DNA from: Novosphingobium kaempferiae
Lineage (GTDB): Bacteria; Pseudomonadota; Alphaproteobacteria; Sphingomonadales; Sphingomonadaceae
Assembly (NCBI RefSeq): GCF_021227995.1
Contig: NZ_CP089301.1
Coordinates: forward strand, 1,612,001 to 1,676,000
Length of the DNA: 64,000 bases
Reading direction: 5' to 3'
Shown here: piece after piece, positions 33,418-42,749 of the stretch
Position numbering within the stretch: position 1 is the first letter of the stretch
Layout of the letters: each line of letters begins with the position of its first letter
Notes under the pieces: generated by a model
Databases searched by the model: none
Seen by the model: the letters and a program-made list of their open reading frames with translations, nothing else
Told to the model about the DNA's origin: nothing
Made by a program: the position numbers and the translations under genes

Positions 33418-35025
33418 TCAGCGGGCATCCTCGAGCATCATGTCGGCGCATTTCTCGCCGATCATGATCGAGGGGGCATTGGTGTTGCCTGCGGGCAGGC
33501 TCGGCATGATCGAGGCATCGGCGACGCGCAGTCCCCTGATGCCGTGGACGCGCAGGCGGGGATCGACGACGGCATCCGCGCCTGCGCCCATGCGGCACGA
33601 GCCGACCGGGTGCAGATTGGCGATGGCGGCGGCGCGTACGAAAGCCTCGATCTCATCGTCGCTGCGCGCGTCGGCGCCGGGCGAGATCTCGCCCGCGTTG
33701 TAGGGGGCGAGCGCGGGCTGGGCGGCGACGCCTCGCACGATCCTGACCGCCGCGATCATCGCCTCGACGTCGACGCGGTCGGTCAGGAAGTTCTGGCGGA
33801 TCACCGGGTCGGCAAGCGGATCAGGCCCGCGCAACGTGACCGATCCGGTGGCGCGCGGGTTGAGGTGGACCGGGCTCATGGTGAAGCCGGGGAAGGGGTG
33901 CGCCTTCATGCCCGCTGCGGTACGGCTCTGGACGGTCCAGATGTTCGTGTTGACCTGAAGATTGGGCCGGTCCTGCCGCTCGTCCGTGCGGGTGAAGATG
34001 CCCGCATAGATGCCGTTGCTGGCGAGCGGCCCCTTGTTGAACAGAACGTAATCGATGCCCGCCTTGAGCTGTTTCAGCGGACTGTTGGCCAGTTCGTTGA
34101 TCGTGATCGGCTTGGTGCAGCGGAACATCAGCGAGATGTAGAAATGATCCATCAGGTTCGCGCCGACGCCCGGCAGGTCGAGCAGCGGAGCGATACCGTT
34201 GGCACGCAGGTGCTCCGCCGGGCCGATGCCCGACAGCAGCAGGAGTTGCGGCGATCCGAACGCGCCGCCGCAGACGACGACCTCGCGCCGGGCTTTCGCC
34301 GTGCGCAGGCCCGCCTTTGTGCGATACTCGATCCCGGTTGCCTGCCCGCCTTCGATCAGCACGCGGGTGGCGTGGGCGCCGGTCTCGACCTTGAGGTTCG
34401 CGCGGCCCCGCGCCGGGGTCAGGTATGCCTGCGATGTGTTCCAGCGCCGGTTGTTGCGCGTTGTGGTCTGGAAGAAGCCGGTGCCTTCCTGCTCAGCCCC
34501 GTTGAAGTCCGGGTTGTAGGGAATGCCCGCCTGCCGCGCCGCATCGACGATGGCGACGGCGATCTCCGAGCGGTCGGGCTGGTCCGACACGGTCAGCGGC
34601 CCGCCGACGCCATGGTAGGCATTAGGTCCGCGCTTCTGGTCCTCCGCCTTGCGGAAATACGGGAGCACGTCCTCGAAGCTCCACCCCTCGCAGCCGAGTT
34701 GCCGCCAGTGGTCGTAGTCGCGCCGGTTGCCGCGGATGTAGAGCATGCCGTTGATCGAACTCGTCCCGCCCAGCACCTTGCCGCGAGGCTGGTACATGCG
34801 GCGGCCATTGAGCTGCGCCTCCGGCTCGCTCTCGAACATCCAGTTCACCTTGGGGTCGGTGAACAGCATGGGATAGCCCATGGGCGGCTTGATCCAGAAC
34901 GCGGTGTCCCTCGGCCCGGCCTCCAGCAGCAGCACCGAATAGCGCCCGTTCTCGCTGAGCCGCGCCGCGACCACGCAGCCGGCCGAGCCCGCACCGCTGA
35001 CGATGAAGTCGAACTCGTCGCTCAT
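33418..35025 (-). CDS. GMC family FAD-dependent oxidoreductase (choline dehydrogenase-like)
   Basis: A 535-aa flavoprotein. The Rossmann motif is '[20 protein letters not shown]' (about 6-25), GMC signature 1 is '[26 protein letters not shown]', signature 2 is '[16 protein letters not shown]', and the C-terminus reads '[11 protein letters not shown]' with the catalytic His and '[26 protein letters not shown]'. It oxidises a primary or secondary alcohol. ATG 35025 overlaps the flavoprotein stop upstream by ATGA. Part of the minus-strand unit 38119-32846 with two KstD-like genes and a SnoaL-like protein. Confidence 0.93.
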   Translation of the reverse strand: MSDEFDFIVSGAGSAGCVVAARLSENGRYSVLLLEAGPRDTAFWIKPPMGYPMLFTDPKVNWMFESEPEAQLNGRRMYQPRGKVLGGTSSINGMLYIRGNRRDYDHWRQLGCEGWSFEDVLPYFRKAEDQKRGPNAYHGVGGPLTVSDQPDRSEIAVAIVDAARQAGIPYNPDFNGAEQEGTGFFQTTTRNNRRWNTSQAYLTPARGRANLKVETGAHATRVLIEGGQATGIEYRTKAGLRTAKARREVVVCGGAFGSPQLLLLSGIGPAEHLRANGIAPLLDLPGVGANLMDHFYISLMFRCTKPITINELANSPLKQLKAGIDYVLFNKGPLASNGIYAGIFTRTDERQDRPNLQVNTNIWTVQSRTAAGMKAHPFPGFTMSPVHLNPRATGSVTLRGPDPLADPVIRQNFLTDRVDVEAMIAAVRIVRGVAAQPALAPYNAGEISPGADARSDDEIEAFVRAAAIANLHPVGSCRMGAGADAVVDPRLRVHGIRGLRVADASIMPSLPAGNTNAPSIMIGEKCADMMLEDAR

Positions 35026-36728
35026 GCAGCCTGCCCGGCGAGGTGCCTGCCCGCGATGTAGGCGAAGGTCATGGCCGGGCCGATCGTCGCGCCCGCGCCG
35101 GGATAGGCTCCGGCGAAGACGTTGGCCTGATCGTTGCCCACTGCATAAAGCCCGGTCACGGGCGCGCCCTCGCCGTCGAGGACGCGGGCATGGCGGTCGG
35201 TCTTGAGGCCTGCGAAAGTGCCGATGATCCCGGCCTCCATGCGGATGGCGTAGAACGGGCCCTTGGTCAGCGGGCCGAGACAGGTGTTCGGCTTGTGCTC
35301 GGGGTCGCCCTGATAGACGTCGTAGACGCGCCCGCCGCGCCCGAAATCGGGGTCGACGCCCGCCTCTGCGTTGGCGTTGAAGGCCGTCACGGTGCGCTCC
35401 AGCGCAGTGGCGTCGATGCCGCAGATCTGGGCAAGGGCCTGCAGCGTGTCGGCGCGCTTGAGGTAGCCGCTGCGCAAGTGCTGGCCGTGCGGGATGGGGA
35501 AGGGCCGGACCATGCCGATGCCCCACTTCTTCACCGCCGCCGCATCGCCGATCAGCCAGGCCCAGGCGCTGCTGTCGCCCTCGCTGGCGCGGGTCATCTG
35601 GGGGATGAGGTCGTGGTAGGAGCTGGACTCGTCGCCAAAGCGGCGGCCATCGGGACGAACGGCGATGAAGCCGGGCTTCTGCCGGTCGATCAGATGCGGC
35701 CAGACGCCGGTGAAGTCCCTGGAGCCGGGCAGGACCGAGACCGGCATCCACGGCGCGGGATGGGCGACGTTGCCGTTGAACACGCCGCCGACGCTCTCGG
35801 CGAGGCGTATGCCGTCGCCGGTGTTGCCGGGGTTCGTCGGGTTGCGCTGCTCGCGGTTGTTGGCCGGTGCGGGAAAAGTGGCGGCGCGGCGTTCCGGGTC
35901 GTTGGGATAGCCACCGCAGGCGAGCACCACGCCTCGCCGCGCGGTAACGCGGACGCGGCCCTGCGGCGTGTCGATCTCGGCGCCGGTTACGCGCCCGTCC
36001 TCGCGGGTGAGGGCGGCGACGGGGGAGGACAGCCAGATCGGCACGTCGAGATCGAACAGCGTGCGGGCAAGCCGGGCCACCAGCGCGCGCCCGCGCACGA
36101 CCTGCTGTCCCTCGCCATAGCGCACCACGTCGGTGAAGTGCTTGGCCAGCTTCTTCGCGACGAAGCCGAGCGCCTTCACCGAACGGCCCGCCTTCATGAA
36201 CTGGATCATCTCCACCCCCGAACCCACGGCAAAACCGAGGAAAAGCGTCTGCGGCAATTGCTGCTTGAGGTTCTTCAGGTGCGGGCCGAGTTCGCGCGCT
36301 TCGTAATCGACGGTGCCGATCGAGCGGACGATGGAACTGTGCCCGCTTTCCGAATGGTAGTCCGGATAGTCCATGCCGTAAAAGCGGACATGGCTGTTCT
36401 CCTCAAGGAAGCGGACCATGCGCGGTGCGGTATCGAGGTAGGCCTCGACACGGTCCGGCTCGATGTAGTTGCCGGTTTCCTCGATCAGATAGGCGCGGGC
36501 GTTGGCGACGTCGTCGCTCTGCCCGGTGGCGCGCTGCATGGCGGGGGAGTGGTGGTTGCCAGGCACCCAGAGCACCCCGCCCGAAGTCGCGGTGGTGCCG
36601 CCGAACACGGCCTCCTTCTCCACCACCAGCACGTCGAGCCCGGCGCGGCGCGCGGTGACGGCGGCGGTAAGGCCGGCGGCGCCGGTGCCTGCGATGAGAA
36701 CGTCGACGGTCCTGTCTGAAGTCGTCAT
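35022..36728 (-). CDS. FAD-dependent oxidoreductase, fumarate-reductase/KstD-like (copy 1)
   Basis: A 568-aa flavoprotein. The FAD motif is 'DVLIAGTGAAGLTAAVTARRAGLDVLVVEKEAVFGGTTATSGGVLW' (about 9-54). The C-terminus has 'GPFYAIRMEAGIIGTFAGLKTDRHARVLDGEG...GLYAVGNDQANVFAGAYPGAGATIGPAMTFAYIAGRH'. This is the flavoprotein branch that holds 3-ketosteroid delta-1-dehydrogenase and fumarate reductase. It may dehydrogenate a ring next to a ketone; the steroid link is analogy. Overlaps genes on both sides by ATGA. Confidence 0.88.
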   Translation of the reverse strand: MTTSDRTVDVLIAGTGAAGLTAAVTARRAGLDVLVVEKEAVFGGTTATSGGVLWVPGNHHSPAMQRATGQSDDVANARAYLIEETGNYIEPDRVEAYLDTAPRMVRFLEENSHVRFYGMDYPDYHSESGHSSIVRSIGTVDYEARELGPHLKNLKQQLPQTLFLGFAVGSGVEMIQFMKAGRSVKALGFVAKKLAKHFTDVVRYGEGQQVVRGRALVARLARTLFDLDVPIWLSSPVAALTREDGRVTGAEIDTPQGRVRVTARRGVVLACGGYPNDPERRAATFPAPANNREQRNPTNPGNTGDGIRLAESVGGVFNGNVAHPAPWMPVSVLPGSRDFTGVWPHLIDRQKPGFIAVRPDGRRFGDESSSYHDLIPQMTRASEGDSSAWAWLIGDAAAVKKWGIGMVRPFPIPHGQHLRSGYLKRADTLQALAQICGIDATALERTVTAFNANAEAGVDPDFGRGGRVYDVYQGDPEHKPNTCLGPLTKGPFYAIRMEAGIIGTFAGLKTDRHARVLDGEGAPVTGLYAVGNDQANVFAGAYPGAGATIGPAMTFAYIAGRHLAGQAA

Positions 36729-38119
36729 GCGCTTATCTTCTCCATGGCAGCGTTTCGCCCTGCGATGCGGCCGAAGACGACGGCGTTGCCGATCGAGGCA
36801 CCGCCCGCCGCGTAGCATTGTCCGAACATGCCGCCGGTGGTCTCCCCGGCGGCGTAGAGGCCCGGCACCGGGCGGTCGTCGGCACCCAGCACGCGCGCCT
36901 CGGTGTCGATGCGGATGCCGGTACCGGTCCAGCAGATGATGCCGGGGCGGATGTGCGCGGCGTAGAACGGTCCCTGAGAAACGCTGCGCAACATGGCCGA
37001 GGGCTTGAAGTAGTCGGCATCCTCGCCCGCCTGGACCAGCGCGTTGTAGCGCTCGGCGGTGGCAGCAAGGCGCGTGGTAGGAAGTCCCAGCTTGTCGGCC
37101 AGTTCCTCTAGCGTCGGCGCACTGACGAGTGTTCCGGCCTCGACGTGTTCGAGCAGGCGATCCGCCGCCCAGCTTGGCGCAGGGCGGTATTGCGTGGTCT
37201 TCGAGGCAAGGCGCGATGTCTCGTCGAAGATCGCGTAGCAGTCCTTGCCCGGCTGTTCGTCGAGCACGGCGGCGAGCACCGAGTATTCTATGGTCTCGTC
37301 GATGAAGCGGCGTCCCTCGCGGTTCACCATCATCAGCCAGCCGGGGAGGTAGCTCTCGAGGTCTCTGGCGAAACCGGGCGTGATGAGCAGCAGGCCGCGG
37401 TTCGCCTGGCTCAACTGCCCCTCGACCTGCGCGGCAAGGGCAATTCCGTCGCCCCGGCAGGTCGGCGCGCCGATGTACCAGTGCAGGTCGCCATAGCGCG
37501 CGGCGTCGGGATAGTGCCGAGCCAGCATCTCGGGATTGGCGCCGAAGCCGCCGGTGGCGATCACCGTCGCGGCGCTGCGCACGGGCTGGCCATCGACGAC
37601 GATGCCGCAGACGCGGCCCTGCTCGACCAGCAGGCTTTCGACGCGGGTTTCCAGCGCCGTCTCGACGCTGCGGCCGGACAGGAAGCCCTCAAGCCCTTCG
37701 ACGATGCCCGCGCCGTCGCCGGTAGCGCGATGGCCGCGCCGCACTTTGTCGACGCCCGATGCGTAGAGGTTGTCGGTGGTGAAGCCGACGCCGATCTCGC
37801 GCAGCCACTCGAAGGCGACGGCGGACTGCTCGCACAGCCTGCGCACCAGCGCGGGCTCCAGCTTGTACTGGTTGAGCGTCATGTAATAGTGATACATCGC
37901 CTCGGCCGTATCGTCGGCAAGGCCCGCTTCGCGCTGGAGCGAGGTTCCGGCGGCGTAGAACACCCCGCCCGACAGCGCGCTGGAGCCGCCGGTGCGGTCG
38001 GCCGCTTCCACCATCAGCACGCTCGCGCCGTTCTCCGCCGCGAGGGCTGCCGCGCTCAGGCCCGCCGCGCCGGTGCCGATGACGATGACGTCGTAGTCGA
38101 GATCGTCGCCATCACTCAT
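36725..38119 (-). CDS. FAD-dependent oxidoreductase, fumarate-reductase/KstD-like (copy 2)
   Basis: A 464-aa flavoprotein of the same branch as the next gene, shorter. FAD motif 'DVIVIGTGAAGLSAAALAAENGASVLMVEAADRTGGSSALSGGVFYAAG'; C-terminal 'GPFYAAHIRPGIICWTGTGIRIDTEARVLGADDRPVPGLYAAGETTGGMFGQCYAAGGASIGNAVVFGRIAGRN'. ATG 38119 follows GGGAGAACCCGGC. First gene of the minus-strand unit 38119-32846. Divergent from the TonB-dependent receptor across a 481-bp gap holding operator copy H. Confidence 0.88.
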   Translation of the reverse strand: MSDGDDLDYDVIVIGTGAAGLSAAALAAENGASVLMVEAADRTGGSSALSGGVFYAAGTSLQREAGLADDTAEAMYHYYMTLNQYKLEPALVRRLCEQSAVAFEWLREIGVGFTTDNLYASGVDKVRRGHRATGDGAGIVEGLEGFLSGRSVETALETRVESLLVEQGRVCGIVVDGQPVRSAATVIATGGFGANPEMLARHYPDAARYGDLHWYIGAPTCRGDGIALAAQVEGQLSQANRGLLLITPGFARDLESYLPGWLMMVNREGRRFIDETIEYSVLAAVLDEQPGKDCYAIFDETSRLASKTTQYRPAPSWAADRLLEHVEAGTLVSAPTLEELADKLGLPTTRLAATAERYNALVQAGEDADYFKPSAMLRSVSQGPFYAAHIRPGIICWTGTGIRIDTEARVLGADDRPVPGLYAAGETTGGMFGQCYAAGGASIGNAVVFGRIAGRNAAMEKISA

Positions 38120-38600
38120 TGCCGGGTTCTCCCGGCGGGCGGCACAACGCAAATCCTTTCGGCCGTGACCGGCATAGGACGCCTCTCCATTCATGGTTGT
38201 CGTTGGGCCGACGCATCCCTGCGCGAAGCAGGGCGTGGCTGGCCGATGACCCGAAGCATGACGAGCGTCGACTAGTAAGTCTAGCTCAATTGTTGCTCTT
38301 TAGTCACCCGAAGCGGAGGTGTCCATCGCGAAACCCGCAGGTTTGGCCGGGTTGCGGGGCGTCTACCATCACAAAAAAGCAATCATGATCGACTTTTTTA
38401 TTGTCATGCCGCCACTTCCTGCGCATAAAGCGGCGTAGAAAAGAGGTTGAGTCACCAAGGAGCGAATCGCCCGGTGGCTCGGGGAATGGGATGAAGACTG
38501 GCTCGGTCACGTACTCGGCAAAGGCCCGAGACGGCGACAACGCCTTCAATTTCTAAAATAAGTCATCCTTCGCAGCGAAGGGATAGACGGGGAGAAGAGA
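38120..38600. other. 481-bp divergent intergenic region
   Basis: The gap between the KstD-like gene (start 38119) and the TonB-dependent receptor (start 38601). I see one copy of the shared operator (38373-38399), roughly central, and otherwise no convincing gene, RNA or terminator. The GGGGAGAAGA before 38601 is the receptor's ribosome site. The short reading frames here have no family resemblance. Confidence 0.6.
38373..38399. promoter_or_regulatory. Shared TetR-type operator, copy H
   Basis: Six A, GCA-AT-CATG-AT-CGAC, six T. The centre CATG and the flanking tracts are kept, but the right half-site (CGA instead of TGT) is degenerate and one base longer. It lies 200 bp before the TonB receptor and 250 bp before the flavoprotein. 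The CTTTTTTATTG tail matches copy D. Confidence 0.6.
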
Positions 38601-41036
38601 ATGAAGGATCTACCGAATTTCCATCGCGCCTGCCTGACCGCCGGATTGCTGGCGTCGGCATCGGCGTTCGGGCTGGCAAGCCCGGCGCTGGCGCAGGAGG
38701 AAGCGCCCCAGGCCGCCACCGGCGGCCTTGAGGAGATCGTCGTGACCGCCCGCAAGCGCACGGAATCGCTGCAGGACATCCCTGTCGCGGTGACGGCCTA
38801 TTCGCCCGCGCAGATCGCCCGGCAGGACATCTCCAACATCGAACGCATCGCCGCGACCACGCCGAACCTGACGGTCGGTCGCGCGACCACCGGTTCGGGC
38901 GCGCAGATCTCGCTGCGCGGCATCGGCACCCCGGCGAGCGCGCTGGGCATCGAGTCCTCCACCGCGATCATCGTCGACGGCATCTACTACGCCAGCGGCC
39001 GCATCCTGAACGAAGGCTTCTTCGACCTCTCGCGCATCGAAGTGCTGAAAGGCCCGCAGGCGCTGTTCTTCGGCAAGAACGCGACGGCTGGCGTGATCTC
39101 GATCACCACCGCCGACCCCGGCGCCAGCTTCGAGGGCTCGACCCGCGTCGGCTACGAGTTCCGCGCCAAGCGCCCCTATATCGAGCAGATGATCTCCACG
39201 CCGCTGACCGACACGCTGGGCGTGCGCGTGGCGCTGCGCGCGTCCAAGATGTTCGGCGGCTATTCGCGCAACTACGCGACCGCGCAGCCCTTCACGGTGA
39301 CCGACCAGGCCGGCGGCCCGGTGCAGAACCTCGTCGCTCCGCCGGGCGATCGTCGCGGGCCGAAGGAGAAGGAGCTCGTCGGGCGCATCACGCTCAAGTG
39401 GGAGCCGACCGACAACATCACCAACACCTTCAAGGTCTCCGCCAACGAGACGACGACCAACGACGGTGCGTGGAACAACATCGTGTTCTCCTGCGCCACC
39501 GGGTTCAGCACCCTCCAGCCCGGCGTGCCCTGCAAGCGCGACTGGAAATACTACCACAACCAGATGCCGACCGAAATTTCCGCGAACTTCCCCTTCGCGC
39601 GTGATGACGGCGAGCTTTACACCAAGTACCGCTCGTACCAAGCGACCAACAACCTCGAATGGAACCTCGGCGACGTCACGCTGACTTCGGCGACGAACTA
39701 CCAGAACCAGAACAACCGCTGGCTGACCGACAGCGACTACCAGCAGCGCGCCACGCAGATCTACGTCGGATCGCGCGAGAAGTGGTGGGCATTCTCCGAG
39801 GAACTGCGCGCGCAGACCAACTACGACGGCCCCGTCAACATGATGGTCGGCGTGCTCTACCAGAAGACGAAGCTGCAGTCCGACCAGCACGTCTATTCGG
39901 GCAACGTGCGCGTCAGCACGCAGCGGCCGGAGTGGGAATACGTCGCCTTCGGCAAGGATTCCTACACCAAGGGCGAGACGATCTCTCCCTTCGCGCAGGT
40001 GACGTGGAAGGTCATCCCGGAACTCGAACTGTCCTCGGGCATCCGTTACACGCATGAGACCAAGGACAGCTTCTTCGTCCACCCGGTCAACCGTCCCGGC
40101 CAGATCAACCGCCTGAACGACCCTATCTACACCGACCAGACCTTCACCAACTGGAGCCCGGAAGTCACCGCGTCGTACAAGCCGGTGCCTAACGTCAACA
40201 TCTACGGCGGCTTCAAGACCGGCTACAAGTCGGGCGGCTTCTCGAACCAGAGCTCCTATACCAACGCCTCGATCCCGGCGGATCTGGACTTCGAGCCGGA
40301 GAAGGCGAAGGGCTTCGAGGGCGGCGTGAAGACCACGCTGTTCAACAACCAGCTCCGCTTCGACGTCGCGCTCTATACCTATGAGTACACCAACCTGCAG
40401 GTGGACTTCTTCGAGGCGCAGACCTTCCGCTACATCACCACCAACGCCGGTTCGGCGCGGACCAAGGGCGTCGAAGTCTCGACCGAGTGGGCGCCGATCG
40501 CGGTGCCGGGCCTCACCATGCGTGGCTCGCTGAACTACAACAAGGCGCGCTACGTGGACTTCATCGCTCCGTGCGTCACCGGCCAGACCCCGGCGCAGGG
40601 CTGCAACCCCACCGCATCGAGCCCCTACGGCGGTCTGCTCGTGCAGGATCTGAGCGGCAAGCCCACCGCCAACGCCCCGCGCTGGACGGCGGCGCTGGGC
40701 ACCAGCTACGAGACGGACCTGACCCCGGACCTGTCGCTCGCGCTCTCGGCGGACGCCCGCTATTCGGCCAGCTACAACGCATCGCCGTTCCACAACCCGA
40801 TCGCGACGCAGCCCAAGTACGTGAACCTCGATGCCTCGGTGACGCTCAGCTCCAAGGCGGGGTGGGATCTGGCGGTCATCGGCAAGAACCTGACCAACCA
40901 GTTCGTCATCTCCGGCGCGCTGGACTCGCCGGGCACGGGTTCGGGCACCGGCACGGCAGCGGGCCGCCTCGGCGACCAGCGCGGCTATGCCAACATCCCG
41001 CGCACGGTGCAGGTGCAGGTCACGTACCACTACTGA
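38601..41036 (+). CDS. TonB-dependent outer-membrane receptor (catabolic type)
   Basis: An 811-aa outer-membrane transporter. Signal peptide about 1-31 ('LTAGLLASASAFGLASPALAQ'). Plug domain begins 'EEIVVTARKRTESLQDIPVAVTAY', with the 'STAIIVDGIYYASGR' and 'IEVLKGPQALFFGKNATAGVISITT' landmarks. The beta-barrel ends in 'VQVQVTYHY' with a terminal aromatic residue. The plug style is that of sphingomonad receptors for hydrophobic or aromatic compounds rather than siderophores. Likely brings the pathway substrate into the periplasm, controlled by operator copy H. A strong terminator follows at 41092. Confidence 0.93.
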   Translation: MKDLPNFHRACLTAGLLASASAFGLASPALAQEEAPQAATGGLEEIVVTARKRTESLQDIPVAVTAYSPAQIARQDISNIERIAATTPNLTVGRATTGSGAQISLRGIGTPASALGIESSTAIIVDGIYYASGRILNEGFFDLSRIEVLKGPQALFFGKNATAGVISITTADPGASFEGSTRVGYEFRAKRPYIEQMISTPLTDTLGVRVALRASKMFGGYSRNYATAQPFTVTDQAGGPVQNLVAPPGDRRGPKEKELVGRITLKWEPTDNITNTFKVSANETTTNDGAWNNIVFSCATGFSTLQPGVPCKRDWKYYHNQMPTEISANFPFARDDGELYTKYRSYQATNNLEWNLGDVTLTSATNYQNQNNRWLTDSDYQQRATQIYVGSREKWWAFSEELRAQTNYDGPVNMMVGVLYQKTKLQSDQHVYSGNVRVSTQRPEWEYVAFGKDSYTKGETISPFAQVTWKVIPELELSSGIRYTHETKDSFFVHPVNRPGQINRLNDPIYTDQTFTNWSPEVTASYKPVPNVNIYGGFKTGYKSGGFSNQSSYTNASIPADLDFEPEKAKGFEGGVKTTLFNNQLRFDVALYTYEYTNLQVDFFEAQTFRYITTNAGSARTKGVEVSTEWAPIAVPGLTMRGSLNYNKARYVDFIAPCVTGQTPAQGCNPTASSPYGGLLVQDLSGKPTANAPRWTAALGTSYETDLTPDLSLALSADARYSASYNASPFHNPIATQPKYVNLDASVTLSSKAGWDLAVIGKNLTNQFVISGALDSPGTGSGTGTAAGRLGDQRGYANIPRTVQVQVTYHY

Positions 41037-41091
41037 TCCGCAAGCAACCGACCGGTCGTCCTCCCGGCGTGCAGGACAACCATCCTCTCCT

Positions 41092-41127
41092 GGCCGGTGC
41101 GCGAAGCCTCCATGTCGCGCACCGGCC
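41092..41127 (+). terminator. Strong hairpin after the TonB receptor gene
   Basis: GGCCGGTGCGCGA pairs perfectly with TCGCGCACCGGCC around a 10-base loop: 13 bp of stem 55 bp downstream of the receptor stop, followed by TTCTGTT. The short T-run is weak but the stem is exceptional, so termination is likely. Confidence 0.75.
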
Positions 41128-41196
41128 TTCTGTTACGTGGGATTCCGGTGCAGACCTGTCTTTCCATTTCGCGCCAGCCATGCGATCTGCGGTCAC

Positions 41197-41496
41197 ATGA
41201 ATGATCCTCGCCTCATAGTGATGGAAGCGATCGCGACACGCAGGTTCGTGGTCGCGCGTTACAACGGCAATGCCATCACCCTCGCGCCGCACATCCTGTT
41301 CGAGCGGCATGGCGACCTCGTCATCAGCGCGATGAATCCGAACAAGGCGCGCCGCAGCGACGAGGAGCCGACGCTGGGCCAGTTCAAGCTTGCGGGCCTG
41401 TCCGAGCTTGCGATCACGGACGAGCCGTTCGAGCCGCTGGGATCGTTCGACGGCGCGCCGCCGCGCAGCGACGATGGCGTCATTCTGGCGGTCTGA
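41197..41496 (+). CDS. Small protein resembling an orphan WYL domain
   Basis: A 99-aa protein. 'VMEAIATRRFVVARYNGNAITLAPHILFERHGDLVISAMN...QFKLAGLSELAI' follows the strand pattern of WYL domains (ligand-sensing parts of larger regulators), but no DNA-binding domain is attached. ATG 41197 has only a weak ribosome site. It lies between the TonB receptor terminator and the convergent AraC gene. It may bind nucleotides or nucleic acid; the call is from pattern only. Confidence 0.6.
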   Translation: MNDPRLIVMEAIATRRFVVARYNGNAITLAPHILFERHGDLVISAMNPNKARRSDEEPTLGQFKLAGLSELAITDEPFEPLGSFDGAPPRSDDGVILAV

Positions 41497-41504
41497 GGGC
41501 CGGT

Positions 41505-42524
41505 TCAGCCCCTGATCTGCGTGGGTGACCGGCCGAACCAGCGGCGGCAACTGCGCGAGAACACCGCTTGTTCGGCAAAGCCCAGCTTCTCCGAAATGTC
41601 GCGGAAATCGAGCCGCGTCTGCTGCAGGTAGTAGAGCGTCAGGTCGCGGCGCACGTCGTCCTTCACCGCCTGGAAGCCGGTGCCCTCCTGCTGCAATCGG
41701 CGGCGCAGGGTGCGGTGATGGATGCCGAGCGCGCGGGCAACCTCGCCGCTGGCGCAGTCGCCGCTGGCCAGCCTGCGCATGACGAGGCCGCGCACTTCGG
41801 CATCGAAGGGTAGTCGCTGCCGGGGGAAATGCGCCTCCACGTAGGCGACGAGATCGCGGTGGATTTCCGCGTTCTGGCTGAGGATCGGGCTGGAGAGGTC
41901 GCGGACCGAGAAGGTGATCCCGTCCGCCGGTTCGCCGAACCGCACCTCGCAACCGAAATGGCGGCGGTAGCCGTCCGGCGACGACAGCGCCTCATGCCGG
42001 AAATGGACGCAGCGGGCGCGGGCATAGCCGCCGGTTATGTCCATCGCCTGCAGATGGCCGAGCAGGAGGAGTTGCTCGATCGCCTGGATGCGGTCGCCGC
42101 TGCCTTCGACGAGGAGGTCGTGCCCGGCGAACACCCGCTCGTTTCCGGCATCGGGATCGAGCCAGACCCGCGCGGCGCGGCTGTGCGCGCCGATATGCTC
42201 GCTGGCAAAGCGCAGGGCGTCGCCGAAGGTCTTCGAATTGCGCATGACCTGCCCCAGCGGCCCGAAGATCGCGCCGCGACGCTGGCGCAGGGCGAGGCGC
42301 ATTCCGAAGTCGGGGCAGTCCAGCCGCCGCGCGGCAAGGGCGAGGAGGCGGATCGCTTCGGGATAAGTCAGGTCGCCGGCGTCGTCGCGGAATCCCTCGG
42401 GGCTGATGCCCGCCGAGTGCAGCAGTTCGCCGGGATCGCCGCCCAGTTCCGTCGCCAGCACGGGGAAATGGCGCAGTAGCGGGATGTTGAGCTTCGCGAA
42501 GTCCATGTCGGTGGTCGATGACAT
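41505..42524 (-). CDS. AraC family transcriptional regulator (Arabinose_bd-type N-domain)
   Basis: A 339-aa regulator. The N-terminal part ('PVLATELGGDPGELLHSAGISPEGF...LTYPEAIRLLALAARRLDCPDFGMRLALRQ') is the ligand-binding domain of the OruR/MmsR-like AraC group; the C-terminal HTH_18 runs through 'GEVARALGIHHRTLRRRLQQEGTGFQAVKDDVRRDLTLYYLQQTRLDFRDISEKLGFAEQAVFSRSCRRWFGRSP'. Start ATG 42524 has GGAAGG upstream. Divergent from the SnoaL-SDR repeat operon at 42750, and the gap holds direct repeats that are its likely binding sites. Confidence 0.92.
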   Translation of the reverse strand: MSSTTDMDFAKLNIPLLRHFPVLATELGGDPGELLHSAGISPEGFRDDAGDLTYPEAIRLLALAARRLDCPDFGMRLALRQRRGAIFGPLGQVMRNSKTFGDALRFASEHIGAHSRAARVWLDPDAGNERVFAGHDLLVEGSGDRIQAIEQLLLLGHLQAMDITGGYARARCVHFRHEALSSPDGYRRHFGCEVRFGEPADGITFSVRDLSSPILSQNAEIHRDLVAYVEAHFPRQRLPFDAEVRGLVMRRLASGDCASGEVARALGIHHRTLRRRLQQEGTGFQAVKDDVRRDLTLYYLQQTRLDFRDISEKLGFAEQAVFSRSCRRWFGRSPTQIRG

Positions 42525-42575
42525 CGGCAGGGCCTTCCGCAGAGCGAGTGAGGGCAGGCCCATGGCTGCCTGCTT

Positions 42576-42680
42576 TGTCCACATCGGTCAAGTTGACGCG
42601 CGCCGATGTGGTTTCACGGCATCGCCACTCCGCAGTGACGATGATGCGCGTCGCCACCCCATTCTGTCCACATTGGTCAA
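42576..42680. promoter_or_regulatory. Direct-repeat operator between the AraC gene and the SnoaL-SDR operon
   Basis: TGTCCACATCGGTCAA at 42576-42591 recurs with one difference at 42665-42680 (start-to-start 89 bp, same orientation). A shorter inverted copy, CCGATGTGG, lies at 42603-42611. Two head-to-tail sites plus a half-site are the usual architecture for AraC-family activators that loop or bind as dimers. It probably controls both 41505-42524 and 42750-45595. Confidence 0.75.
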
Positions 42681-42749
42681 ACTTCCCGGCGCCGGTTCCG
42701 ATAGACAGGGCGCAGGCGTCCCGAGAACGGCGCATCAAGGAGAGGTTCG

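Noticed and set aside
38610..41030. 806-codon frame antisense to the TonB receptor
   Set aside because: Composition is Arg/Val/Asp-rich shadow of receptor codons; the plus strand has a signal peptide, plug and barrel end.
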